Assembly (NCBI RefSeq): GCF_019745455.1 | Contig: NZ_JAIETD010000041.1 | Span: 1-64,000 of the forward strand | Source of the DNA: Methylobacterium sp. | Lineage (GTDB): Bacteria > Pseudomonadota > Alphaproteobacteria > Rhizobiales > Beijerinckiaceae | Direction: 5' to 3' | DNA: 64,000 nucleotides | Shown: positions 48,350 through 63,197 of the stretch, piece after piece | Position numbering within the stretch: the first letter of the stretch is position 1 | How the letters are laid out: each line of letters starts with the position of its first letter | Notes under the pieces: generated by a model | Databases searched by the model: none | What the model saw: the letters and a program-made list of their open reading frames with translations, nothing else | What the model was told of the DNA's origin: nothing | Program-made: the position numbers and the translations under genes

Positions 48350-49441
48350 CTACCAGACCGGCTCGAGGCGGATCTCGGCGGGCATCGGGTTGTCGATGGT
48401 GGGGATGGCGTAGAGCCGCACGAAGTTGATCGCCGAGGCCGCGATCCAGGCGCCGTGCTTGATCTTGCCGACGATCCCGCCCTGCGCCTTGGCGTCGGCG
48501 ATGCCGTTCGAGCAGGCCAGCAGCCGGTCCAAAGCCGCCTTGAACCGCGGATTGTCGAGGTCGAGCGTCAGGGGGAACGTCTGCTTCGAGATGTCGGACG
48601 TGATCTGGAAGACCTTGAAGTCGTACTCCGTCGGATCGACGCCGAGCGCCTTGTGGAAATGCGGCCGGCAATGGTCGCGCACATACATCGTCGCGAAGAC
48701 CGCGAGCAGGAAGAACTTGATCCAGTAGCGGTTGACGCCCGTCGTCAGCTTCGGGTTCGCCCGCATCAGCAGGGCGAAGGCCTCGCCGTGGCGGAACTCG
48801 TCGTTGCACCACTTCTCGAACCACTTGAAGATCGGGTGGAAGCGCTTGTCCGGGTTCTTCTCGAGCTCGCGGAAGATCGTGATGTAGCGGGCGTAGCCGA
48901 TCTTCTCGGAGAGGTAGGTCGCGTAGAAGATGAATTTCGGCCGGAAGAAGGTGTACTTCTTCGACTTGGTGAGAAATCCGAGGTCGACGCCGATGCCGAA
49001 ATCCTTGAGCACGTCGTTGATGAAGCCGGCATGGCGTGCCTCGTCGCGGCTCATGAGGCCGAACAGCTCGCGGATATCGGGGTTCTTGGCCCGTTTGCGC
49101 ATCTCGGCATAGAGCACGCAGCCCGAGAACTCGGCGGTGATCGACGAGACCAGGAAGTCCATGAACTCCTTGCGCAGATCCGGATCGAGGCCCGACATGT
49201 CGATGTCGAACTCCTCGTTGCGGATGAAGTGGCGCTTGTTCGGATCGGCCTTCAGCTCGGCGATGAGAATGTCCCATTGCTCGCGTACGGGCTCGACATC
49301 GGTGCGGTCGAGCTCGACGAAATCGGTGGTGTAGAAGCGCGGGGACAGGAAGGTCGTCTCCTGCGCGGCCTTGGTGCCCTCGTTGAGCGGGTACTTCGGC
49401 TGAGCCCCCTTGGATGTCTGATGCTGGATCGAGACGTTCAC
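48350..49441 (-). CDS. acsF: Mg-protoporphyrin monomethyl ester oxidative cyclase
   Basis: Oxygen-dependent cyclase that forms ring E (protochlorophyllide synthesis), 363 aa. Diiron ligands are visible in [18 protein letters not shown] and the EARH motif [12 protein letters not shown], plus the second ligand set in [18 protein letters not shown]. Presence of AcsF instead of only BchE fits an aerobic phototroph. It overlaps the 102 aa gene upstream by an ATGA tetramer and lies 1 base before puhE. Confidence 0.97.
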   Translation of the reverse strand: MNVSIQHQTSKGAQPKYPLNEGTKAAQETTFLSPRFYTTDFVELDRTDVEPVREQWDILIAELKADPNKRHFIRNEEFDIDMSGLDPDLRKEFMDFLVSSITAEFSGCVLYAEMRKRAKNPDIRELFGLMSRDEARHAGFINDVLKDFGIGVDLGFLTKSKKYTFFRPKFIFYATYLSEKIGYARYITIFRELEKNPDKRFHPIFKWFEKWCNDEFRHGEAFALLMRANPKLTTGVNRYWIKFFLLAVFATMYVRDHCRPHFHKALGVDPTEYDFKVFQITSDISKQTFPLTLDLDNPRFKAALDRLLACSNGIADAKAQGGIVGKIKHGAWIAASAINFVRLYAIPTIDNPMPAEIRLEPVW

Positions 49442-49746
49442 AGGCGCCTCCTCTCTGAAAAGCTGACTTCGTAAAGCTCGGTGAGTTCGAGATGGCCGGC
49501 GAGCTTGGTCCAGATCCGCTCGATCGGTCCGGCCCGCGTCACGGTGGCCTTGCGCGCGACGACGAGGCGCTCGCCATACGGGACCGAGGTCGGGGAATCG
49601 TGGACCTGGACCTCGTCACCGGGTTCGATCTCGAAGGCGGCATCGAGGGTGACGTGAGCATGAAGGCTCTCGGGCGTCTGCTCGATCTCGACGGTGCAGG
49701 GCACCTCGACGGTGCGCCGCCCGAGCGCCATGGCCCAACCGATCAT
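49438..49746 (-). CDS. Conserved photosynthesis-cluster protein, 102 aa
   Basis: Small soluble protein of unknown function, always seen between puhC and acsF in this type of cluster; I recognise it by position, not by a named domain. Predominantly beta: [47 protein letters not shown], then an alpha stretch [23 protein letters not shown]. It overlaps puhC and acsF by ATGA tetramers on both sides, indicating tight translational coupling. It may help AcsF or reaction-centre assembly (inference). Confidence 0.8.
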   Translation of the reverse strand: MIGWAMALGRRTVEVPCTVEIEQTPESLHAHVTLDAAFEIEPGDEVQVHDSPTSVPYGERLVVARKATVTRAGPIERIWTKLAGHLELTELYEVSFSERRRL

Positions 49747-50204
49747 CGCACCACCCCCGCATCCGCAGGCATCAGCCGGGCAAAGGCCTGTGCGTTGGTG
49801 GAGCCGAAGGCCCCGAGATTGACCTTGCGGCCGGTGACCACGTCGTCGAGTTCGAGGCTGCCGTCGTCGTAGCGGGTCAGGCGGAACGGCTTCTCACGGG
49901 TCAAGCCTTCCCGGAGACGCGACTGCGCGAAGCCCCGCAGGGTCGCGCGGATGAAATTGTCCTGCCCCGGCTCGACGCGGGCGAGGAGCGCGCCGCTGCG
50001 GTCGTCGCGGATCGTGATGGAGCCGTCGTCCTGATCGTCGGCGCGGATCTCCACGGCCTTGACCACCTGGGCCGGCGGCATCGCCGTGAGGCCGACGCCG
50101 CCCTCGCGGCCGACCGCCACCGCCAGCACCGTGAAACCGATCAGCCCTGCCGCTCCCATCAGGAGCAGGCGGGGAATCGGGCCAGCCTCGGCCCCGTCCT
50201 TCAT
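49743..50204 (-). CDS. puhC: Photosynthetic complex assembly protein PuhC
   Basis: Membrane-anchored assembly factor, 153 aa: one N-terminal helix (LLLMGAAGLIGFTVLAVAV) and a periplasmic domain with DDGSITIRDDRSGALLARVEPGQDNFIRATLRGFAQSRLREGL and RYDDGSLELDDVVTGRKVNLGAFGSTNAQAFARLM. In Rhodobacter PuhC aids assembly of the reaction centre-LH1 complex. It is 12 bases after puhB and overlaps the next gene by 4. Confidence 0.94.
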   Translation of the reverse strand: MKDGAEAGPIPRLLLMGAAGLIGFTVLAVAVGREGGVGLTAMPPAQVVKAVEIRADDQDDGSITIRDDRSGALLARVEPGQDNFIRATLRGFAQSRLREGLTREKPFRLTRYDDGSLELDDVVTGRKVNLGAFGSTNAQAFARLMPADAGVVR

Positions 50205-50216
50205 CGGACCCTCTCC

Positions 50217-50894
50217 CTAGCTCGCGGCGGCGAGGCGCGGTGGACGGGACGCGCCGCGGTGGCGCGAGACGATCACCGGGCTTACCGCCTCTTCTTGTTG
50301 TTCCAGCGAGGCGGCGATGGCCCTGCCTAAGATCGCCGCCACGGTCCCGGCATCCGGGATCGCGCGCAGCATCGGCTCGGGCCGGCTGACATGCCAGGGC
50401 CGCGCGTGCGGCCAGAGGTGAAGGTAGGCCACTCGGTTGCCAGAACGCAACCGGATCGGGAGATCGCCGCTGCCGTCGCGGAACCGGCGCAGGCCGGCGG
50501 TCTCGATGAGGGCAAAGGGCAGGTTCAGGGTCATCGGCAGGGCGATGCCGACGCGCATGACGACCCGCCGGTTCGTGATCGTGTAGGTGGTGGTGCGGAC
50601 CGACAGCCAGCCGATCAGGGCGAGGAGCGCGATGGCGCCGGCGCCGAGCCCCAGGGTCGGGCCGACGGTGATCGCCGCCCCCACGAGATCGCCTGCGGCG
50701 ATGTACGGCAGGCCGGCGAAGGCGGCGAGGCCGGCGAACCAGGCGGCGACGAGCCCGACATGGAGCGCCCGGAAGGTGATTCCGAAGGCGCAGGGCCGGC
50801 CTTGCCAGAGGATGTGCTCGCCAGCCGGCAGGGGACCCGGCAGGCCGGGCGGTGCGTCGAAGGCGTTCGGGGGCAGGCTCACCGATTTGCTCAC
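50217..50894 (-). CDS. puhB: Reaction-centre assembly protein PuhB
   Basis: Membrane protein of 225 aa with a PH-like (bPH2-type) part: EHILWQGRPCAFGITFRALHVGLVAAWF, two or three helices, then YTITNRRVVMRVGIALPMTLNLPFALIETAGLRRF and DLPIRLRSGNRVAYLHLWPHARPWH. PuhB forms a dimer in Rhodobacter and helps assemble the reaction centre. It overlaps puhA by an ATGA tetramer. Confidence 0.94.
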   Translation of the reverse strand: MSKSVSLPPNAFDAPPGLPGPLPAGEHILWQGRPCAFGITFRALHVGLVAAWFAGLAAFAGLPYIAAGDLVGAAITVGPTLGLGAGAIALLALIGWLSVRTTTYTITNRRVVMRVGIALPMTLNLPFALIETAGLRRFRDGSGDLPIRLRSGNRVAYLHLWPHARPWHVSRPEPMLRAIPDAGTVAAILGRAIAASLEQQEEAVSPVIVSRHRGASRPPRLAAAS

Positions 50895-51664
50895 AGGATC
50901 GCCTCCTGGCGGTAGGGGGTGGCGTAGAGGGTGCCGGCGCCGAAGAACGCCATGATCCGCTCCTCCTCGTAGAGGGTCACCGAATCGGGATCCTTGGTGC
51001 CGGGGATGTCGGCGAATTGATGCGCCAGCAAAGCTTCCGTCTGAACGACGCCCGTGAACAGCGCGAGCTTGCAGAAGGTGTTGGGCATCAGCACGCGGCG
51101 GCCGCCCTCGGCGAGTTCGACCTCGTAGTAGCGGATCATCGATTCGCCGCGGTCGACCCAGAGGTCCGCCACCGTACCGGCGACCTTGCGGTCGGCGCCG
51201 ACGACCTCGCGGCCGATCGGGTTCGGGCCGGATTCATGGACGACGAAGTGGTGGGCGACCCGCAGCGGAACGATGCGGTACTCGCCGTCCCAGGTGCGGT
51301 CGTGATGGTCGTCGCGGTCCACATAGGCGCCGGGACCGATCGCGTCGTGCATCCCGTCGCCCTCGGGCTCCATCGGCGCGCCGGGCCAGATCTCGCGCTT
51401 GTAGCCCTTGTAGTTCCGAGCCGGCTGCGTGTCGGTCTGCGGCGCAGACTTCACCTCGCCATTGGAAAGGTAGAAGAATTTCGGATCCGGGATCAGGATC
51501 GGGTCGGGGCGCTTCAGGCGGCCCGCGACCTCGTTCTCGAGGGGATAACCCTCGCGGCGGTCCTCGCGGCGCAGGTAGAAGACGAGGCCCGCGAAGAAGA
51601 TCCAGAACGCGTACAGGACGACCTGCGCCACGTCGATGTAGCCGGTCAATTCACCTCTTGGCAT
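50891..51664 (-). CDS. puhA: Photosynthetic reaction centre H subunit
   Basis: H subunit of the type II reaction centre, 257 aa, with one N-terminal helix (YIDVAQVVLYAFWIFFAGLVFYL), the REDRREGYPLENE motif and a cytoplasmic domain with YRIVPLRVAHHFVVHESGPNPIGREVVGADRKVAGTVADLWVDRGES and the C-terminal ADIPGTKDPDSVTLYEEERI. AGGAGG precedes ATG 51664. An 81-base spacer with a hairpin separates it from lhaA, as puhA usually also has its own higher expression. Confidence 0.97.
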   Translation of the reverse strand: MPRGELTGYIDVAQVVLYAFWIFFAGLVFYLRREDRREGYPLENEVAGRLKRPDPILIPDPKFFYLSNGEVKSAPQTDTQPARNYKGYKREIWPGAPMEPEGDGMHDAIGPGAYVDRDDHHDRTWDGEYRIVPLRVAHHFVVHESGPNPIGREVVGADRKVAGTVADLWVDRGESMIRYYEVELAEGGRRVLMPNTFCKLALFTGVVQTEALLAHQFADIPGTKDPDSVTLYEEERIMAFFGAGTLYATPYRQEAIL

Positions 51665-51699
51665 CGGATTTCCTCCTGGCTCTCTCGGACACGGACCCG

Positions 51700-51718
51700 A
51701 AAAGTGGACGCCACTTTT
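51700..51718. repeat. Hairpin in the lhaA-puhA spacer
   Basis: AAAAGTGG-ACG-CCACTTTT is a perfect 8-bp stem with a 3-base loop, just upstream of puhA. It is similar to short AAAGTGG palindromes common in Rhizobiales intergenic DNA. A role in mRNA stability or segmental processing that favours puhA is possible. Confidence 0.6.
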
Positions 51719-51745
51719 TGGAAAAGTTGCTGCTGAACCTGATCA

Positions 51746-53179
51746 TCAGCGTGATGGATTCGGGTGGGCCGCGGCCAGGGCGAGTGCCCCCGGCCGGCGG
51801 GCGGCGTGATCCCGCACCAGCGGGCCGATCGCCACGAGGGTCGCGAAAAGCAGAGCGATCTCGATGTGGTAGACCACCAGGTAGCCGGTGGCCGGATCGT
51901 TCAGGGCCTCGCCGAGCGCCCCCGAGAGGGCGAGATGCGAGGTGACGTCGCGCAGGATGCCGCTCGCCGCGATGGCGACGCCGGCGGCACTCGCCTGCAC
52001 CGCGCCCCAGGCGCCCAGCGCGAGGCCGATCTCCTCCGGCCCGGCCTTCGCCATCGAGGCGGTGAGCGTGCCGTGGGCGAAGAGCCCGCCGCCGAGGCCG
52101 ATCAGCAGGACGCCGGACGCGAAGAGCTGTGCCGAAAAGAGCGGAGCGGCGAAGACCACCGCCGAGAACGCCGCGATACCGACCACCGCGCCGGAGGCGG
52201 CGACACGGAATGGGTCCCCTCCCCGGTTGAGCCAGCGTGCCGCCAGGTAGAGGCCGATGCCGCCGCCCAGGGCCAGCAGCGCGGTGAGCGCCGTGGTCGC
52301 CGCGACCGGCAGGCGCAGGATCTGGCCGCCATAGGGTTCGAGGAGGATGTCCTGCATCGAGAAGGCGGCAGTGCCGAGCCCGGTGGCCACGAGGCGACGG
52401 CGGGCGAGGCCGCTGCCCGCATAGGCCGCCCAGGATTCCGAGAAGGCCGGGCGCGGCGCGGACCTCGCCGTCCGCGAGGGATCGCGCGGCTCCTGCTTCC
52501 ACAGGGCGATGCCGTTGAGCACCAGGGTGACGAGGGCCGCGCCCTGGATCACCTGGATCAGCCGCACGGGCGAGAAATTGGCGAGGGCAAGGCCGAAGAC
52601 GACGGCGCTCACCACCATCCCGACGAGCAGCATGGCGCAAAGGAGCGCGACCACCTTGGGACGGGCATGGGCGGGGGCGAGGTCGGTGGCGAGGGCGAGG
52701 CCCACCGTCTGCGTGGTGTGGAGCCCCGCTCCGACCATGACGAAAGCGAGCGCCGCCGCCACATGGCCCGGCCAGGCCGGTCCGGTGGTGTCGCCCGACA
52801 GGATCAGCAGCGAGAACGGCATGATCGCGAGGCCGCCGAATTGCAGCAGCGTTCCGAACCAGATGTAGGGAACCCGCCGCCAGCCGAGCATCGAGCGATG
52901 GGTGTCGGACTTGAAGCCGACGAGCGCCCGCAAGGGTGCGAAGACGAGCGGCAGCGACAGCATCACGGCGACGATCCAGGCCGGCACGTCGAGCTCGACG
53001 ATCATCACCCGGTTGAGCGTGCCGATGAGCAGCACCGCGGCCATGCCGACGGTCACCTGGAAGAGGGCCAGACGCAGGAGCCGGCCCATCGGCAACTCGG
53101 CAGTCGCCGCGTCCGCGAAGGGCAGGATGCCGGGGCCGAGCCGCATCAGGGCACGGGTGATGGGAGCGCCGATGCTCAT
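51746..53179 (-). CDS. lhaA: Light-harvesting assembly transporter LhaA
   Basis: Twelve-helix major-facilitator-like protein of the bacteriochlorophyll delivery (PucC/LhaA) family, 477 aa, needed for LH1 assembly. Seen: RLALFQVTVGMAAVLLIGTLNRVMIVEL, the PLRALVGFKSDTHRSMLGWRRVPYIWFGTLLQFGG loop typical of this family, and LLIGLGGGLFAHGTLTASM. It overlaps bchM by an ATGA tetramer. Confidence 0.95.
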   Translation of the reverse strand: MSIGAPITRALMRLGPGILPFADAATAELPMGRLLRLALFQVTVGMAAVLLIGTLNRVMIVELDVPAWIVAVMLSLPLVFAPLRALVGFKSDTHRSMLGWRRVPYIWFGTLLQFGGLAIMPFSLLILSGDTTGPAWPGHVAAALAFVMVGAGLHTTQTVGLALATDLAPAHARPKVVALLCAMLLVGMVVSAVVFGLALANFSPVRLIQVIQGAALVTLVLNGIALWKQEPRDPSRTARSAPRPAFSESWAAYAGSGLARRRLVATGLGTAAFSMQDILLEPYGGQILRLPVAATTALTALLALGGGIGLYLAARWLNRGGDPFRVAASGAVVGIAAFSAVVFAAPLFSAQLFASGVLLIGLGGGLFAHGTLTASMAKAGPEEIGLALGAWGAVQASAAGVAIAASGILRDVTSHLALSGALGEALNDPATGYLVVYHIEIALLFATLVAIGPLVRDHAARRPGALALAAAHPNPSR

Positions 53180-53913
53180 TGCGCGCGCTCTCCTCCCTTC
53201 GGCCAGGAAGGGGTGACACGCTTCAGCTCGATCGCGTTCGACAGGTAGAAGCCGCTATTGACCCGGTGCGTCCGCCCGACCGTGAAGCCGTTCAGGACGG
53301 CCTCCTGGCCGATCCGCCGGCGCAGCGCGCCCTCGGTGATGGGCACGATCGCGGGCGCCCGGTCGGCCTTTGGGAAGAGCTTGCCCGCCGCGTGCATCAC
53401 CGTGAGGAGCGCGGTGCGCGGCGCCACCGTGAACACCACCGAGCCGTCGGTGCGCAGGCCGAGCTCGGCGAGCGCCCGCGCGATGTCGGCGGCGTTGTAG
53501 TGGATCAGCGAATCCATCGCGACGATGTGGTCGAAGCGGCCGAGCCAGGGATCGAGCATGTCGCCGACCCGGAAATCGACGCGGCCCGGTCCCAGGATCG
53601 CGTCGGCCCGCTCCTTGGCGAGGCCGACCAGGGTCGGGGAGACGTCGATCGCCACCACCTCGGCGCCGCGCTGGGCCGCCTCGATGCTGAGCGCGCCGGT
53701 GCCGCAGCCGGCGTCCAAGATGCGCAGGCCGGTGAGGTCGGCGGGCAGCCAGGACAGCAGGGTCGAGCGCATCGTGTCGCGCCCGGCCCGCACAGTGGCG
53801 CGGATCTTGGAGACCGGGGCGTCGGAGGTGAGCCGCGCCCAGGCATCGGCCGCGGTGCGGTCGAAATAGGTGGTGAGCTGCGTGCGCCGCTCGGCGTAGG
53901 AGGCGGTGGTCAT
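53176..53913 (-). CDS. bchM: Mg-protoporphyrin IX methyltransferase
   Basis: SAM-dependent methyltransferase producing Mg-protoporphyrin monomethyl ester, 245 aa. Motif I is RILDAGCGTGALSIEAAQRGAEVVAIDVS, followed by DHIVAMDSLIHYNA and the specific C-terminal RTHRVNSGFYLSNAIELKRV. The start at 53913 (MTTASYAERRTQL) is the family N terminus; a longer frame upstream is antisense to bchL. It is 14 bases after bchL and overlaps lhaA by 4. Confidence 0.95.
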   Translation of the reverse strand: MTTASYAERRTQLTTYFDRTAADAWARLTSDAPVSKIRATVRAGRDTMRSTLLSWLPADLTGLRILDAGCGTGALSIEAAQRGAEVVAIDVSPTLVGLAKERADAILGPGRVDFRVGDMLDPWLGRFDHIVAMDSLIHYNAADIARALAELGLRTDGSVVFTVAPRTALLTVMHAAGKLFPKADRAPAIVPITEGALRRRIGQEAVLNGFTVGRTHRVNSGFYLSNAIELKRVTPSWPKGGERAQ

Positions 53914-53927
53914 GGTGTCGTCTCCGC

Positions 53928-58502
<4,575 letters not shown>

Positions 58503-58528
<26 letters not shown>

Positions 58529-60140
58529 CGTACAATGTCTCGACGGTGATGAGGGAGAGTGCGCGCTCGCGGGCGAAGCGCTCGGTGTTCGCGCGGGCCT
58601 TGCCGCGCACGAAGAACGGGATCTTCTTGAGTTCCTTTTCGGCGGCGGCGTCCCACAGGAAGACGACGACGGGGTCCTGGTGTGTCTGCGGCGTGTTGGT
58701 GTTCTGCGGCGCGGGCGCCGTACTGGCCGGTCCGACCTCGATGGAGGGCGCGGCGAGGGCCGGCCCGTCCTGCGCGGGAGCTGCGGCCGGAGCTCCGCCG
58801 TGCCGCCCGAGATGCGAGGGCGCGGCGTCGGCGTGGAACTCGGAATCCTCCCGGAACATGCCGATGAGGTGCTCTTCGAGCCCCATCATCAGGGGATGGA
58901 CCAGGGTATCGAACAGGACGTTGGCGCCCTCGAAACCCATCTGCGGCGAGTGCCGGGCCGGGAAGTCCTGGACGTGGATCGGGGCGGAGATCACCGCGCA
59001 GGGCACGCCGAGGCGCTTGGCGATATGGCGCTCCATCTGCGTGCCGAGGACGAGTTCGGGCTGCGCCGCCTGGATCGCCGCCTCGACGTCGAGGTAGTCG
59101 TCCGTGACCGTCGCCTCGATGCCGTGAAGCGCGGCCTCCGCCCTCACCTCGCGTGCGAACTCGCGGGAGTAAGTCCCTAGTCCGACGACCTTGAAGCCGA
59201 GTTCGGTAGCGGCGACCCGGGCCATGGCGATCGCATGGGTGGCATCGCCGAAGACGAAGATGCGCTTGCCGGTGAGGTAGGTCGAATCGACCGAGCGCGA
59301 GTACCAGGGCAGCCGCGACGGAGCGCCGGCCAGCACCGGCGCCGGATCGATTCCGGCGATCCGCGCCACCTCCTCGACGAACCGAACCGTCGCCTGCACC
59401 CCGATTGGCACCGTCTCGACCATCGGCTGGCCGAAGGTCTTCTGAAGGTACTGCGCGGCGGCCTTGGCGGTCTCCGGATAGAGCACGACGTTGAAGTCGG
59501 CATCCGGCAGGCGTCCGAGATCGGACGGCGAGGCGCCGAGGGGCGCCACCACGTTGACGTCGATTCCGAGCCGCTCGAGCAGGCTCCGGATCTCGACGAG
59601 GTCGTCGCGGTGGCGGAAGCCCAGGGCCGTCGGTCCGAGGATGTTACAAAGGGGGCGCCGACCGTCCGCGCTCTCGCGCTCGATACCTGCCGCGGGCGGC
59701 GGTCCAGACAGCGCCCGCACCAGCCGGTAGAAGGTTTCCGAGGCGCCCCAGTTCTCTTTCTTCTGATAGGCCGGCAATTCGAGCGGGATCACCGGGATCG
59801 GCAGGGCGAGAGCCTTGGCGAGGCCGCCCGGATCGTCCTGAATGAGTTCGGCCGTGCAGGAAGCGCCGACGATCATTGCCTGCGGCTTGAACCGCTCGTA
59901 GGCCGCAGCGACCGCGTCCTTGAAGATCGCGGCGGTGTCCGAGCCGAGGTCGCGGGCCTGGAAGGTCGTATAGGTGACCGGCGGGCGCGCATCGCGCCGC
60001 TCGATCATCGTGAAGAGCAGGTCCGCATAGGTGTCGCCCTGGGGGGCATGCAGCACGTAGTGCAGGCCGCGCATGGCGGTGGCGACGCGCATGGCGCCGA
60101 TATGGGGCGGTCCCTCGTAGGTCCAGACGGTGAGCTGCAT
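58503..60140 (-). CDS. bchB: Dark-operative protochlorophyllide reductase, BchB
   Basis: NifK-like subunit of the oxygen-sensitive protochlorophyllide reductase, 545 aa. Seen: [100 protein letters not shown], and [31 protein letters not shown] C-terminal helices (here [21 protein letters not shown]). A Pro/Thr-rich linker follows before the last helix. Its start is 4 bases after the bchN stop. Confidence 0.97.
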
Positions 60141-60144
60141 GGCC

Positions 60145-61943
<1,799 letters not shown>

Positions 61944-62271
61944 CGATTCCGCCCCCGCTCTTGTCTCGGCCGCCTCATCAGGAGGCTGCCTTGAGGAAGG
62001 AGGTTAGGAAGCACCCGGCAGAGTGTCAAGCTGGCTTTACGTCAATCGCTCTGGACACAGGCATCGGCGACGCGTTACAAATCCAGCGTTGTCAAATCGC
62101 CTAGGAGGCGTATCGTCGAAAAGTCAGGCTTAACCGAACGCCACGGGATGCGCGGGGATTTCCCCGCGCCCTTGGGTCTGACGCCTGATTGAGAAGAGGT
62201 GCCGGCAGGCGCCACGCTCGACGCCAAGATCGAGGTCGACAGGAGTACGTCGCAAACATTGGGAGGGACCA
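61944..62271. promoter_or_regulatory. Divergent bchF-aerR control region
   Basis: 328 bases without a gene. It holds a PpsR-type site near bchF (62024-62041), and, for aerR, a possible -35 TTGTCA at 62089-62094 and -10 TATCGT near 62110 followed by a clear GGGAGGG ribosome binding site before ATG 62272. The palindrome CGCC-TAG-GAGGCG lies between those boxes. The promoter boxes are by eye. Confidence 0.55.
62024..62041. promoter_or_regulatory. PpsR/CrtJ-type site upstream of bchF
   Basis: TGTCAAGCTGGCTTTACG fits TGT-N12-ACG, one base from the PpsR consensus and the same variant as at hemA. It lies 81 bases before the bchF start, where it could control the whole bchF-led superoperon and possibly aerR as well. 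Confidence 0.6.
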
Positions 62272-63162
62272 ATGGACGACCTGAGGCAGTATCGAGAGCG
62301 GTGTTTCTTCGACGAAACGAATCTTCGCGACCCGACGGAGCTTGGGGAGAGTTCGGCTGCCAGTCACTTTGCCCGCGTCGAACATCCGACCCGGTGGCAC
62401 GGCGACCTCGCCCGCGTCGTCGAAGCCGAGATCATTCCCCGCATGATGCTGGCCCACCGGGCTTCGCAGAGCCCAGAGATGCCCCGGAGCGCCACGCCGA
62501 CCCCCGACGAGATCGCCGCCTTCGCCGATCTGCTGCTGTCTCCCGAGGGCGACGACACGGACGGGCGGATCGCCCATCTTCTGGCGGGCGGCCTCAGCGT
62601 GGACAGCCTCCTCCTCGATCTTCTCGCTCCTTCCGCGCGCCATCTCGGGCTGCTCTGGGAAGAAGACCTCTGCGACTTCACCGAACTCACCATCGCGATG
62701 GGCCGCCTGCAGCGCATCAGCTACGGTCTGTCCTCCCGGTTCGGCGGAGAGGAAGACGGCGGATGGGACGGCCGAAGCCTGCTGCTGCTCACCTGTCCGG
62801 GAGAAACACACAGCTTTGGTGTGACGTTGCTCGACCGATTCTTCCGCAAAGCCGGCTGGGACACCGTCTGCGCCACCGAAGCCTCCGGCGTCGACCCGGT
62901 TTCGCTGGTGCGAACCGAGTGGTTCGACGTCGTCGGCCTGTCGCTCGCCTGTGAGACACTTCTGCCGGTGCTCGCCGAGACGATCGAGGCATTGCGGGGC
63001 GCATCGCGGAACCCCGATCTCCATATCATGGTTGGGGGACCGATCTTCCTCGACCATCCGGAATATGTATTCCGCGTTGGCGCCGATGCGACGGCCCGGG
63101 ATGCGCGCCAGGCCATTGCCATTGCCCAGCGTTTGCTTGATCTGCGTGCCCGAGCCTGCTGA
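62272..63162 (+). CDS. aerR: Cobalamin-binding regulator AerR/PpaA
   Basis: Vitamin B12-dependent partner of PpsR/CrtJ that relieves or modulates its repression. 296 aa: N-terminal unique part, a helical domain (TDGRIAHLLAGGLSVDSLLLDLLAPSARHLGLLWEEDLCDFTELTIAMGRLQRI), then the B12-binding SCHIC-type domain with the axial-ligand histidine His180 in PGETHSFGVTLLDRFFRKAGW, and a Rossmann-like end. The motif is intact, so cobalamin binding is expected. Followed by ppsR after 35 bases, in the usual pair order. Confidence 0.93.
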   Translation: MDDLRQYRERCFFDETNLRDPTELGESSAASHFARVEHPTRWHGDLARVVEAEIIPRMMLAHRASQSPEMPRSATPTPDEIAAFADLLLSPEGDDTDGRIAHLLAGGLSVDSLLLDLLAPSARHLGLLWEEDLCDFTELTIAMGRLQRISYGLSSRFGGEEDGGWDGRSLLLLTCPGETHSFGVTLLDRFFRKAGWDTVCATEASGVDPVSLVRTEWFDVVGLSLACETLLPVLAETIEALRGASRNPDLHIMVGGPIFLDHPEYVFRVGADATARDARQAIAIAQRLLDLRARAC

Positions 63163-63197
63163 AAGACCCGTCTGACGGCATCACACCTTGGTGATCT

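Noticed and set aside
62090..62107. A further TGT half-site near the aerR promoter
   Set aside because: The base 12 positions on is not ACA or ACG, so it does not meet the PpsR pattern.
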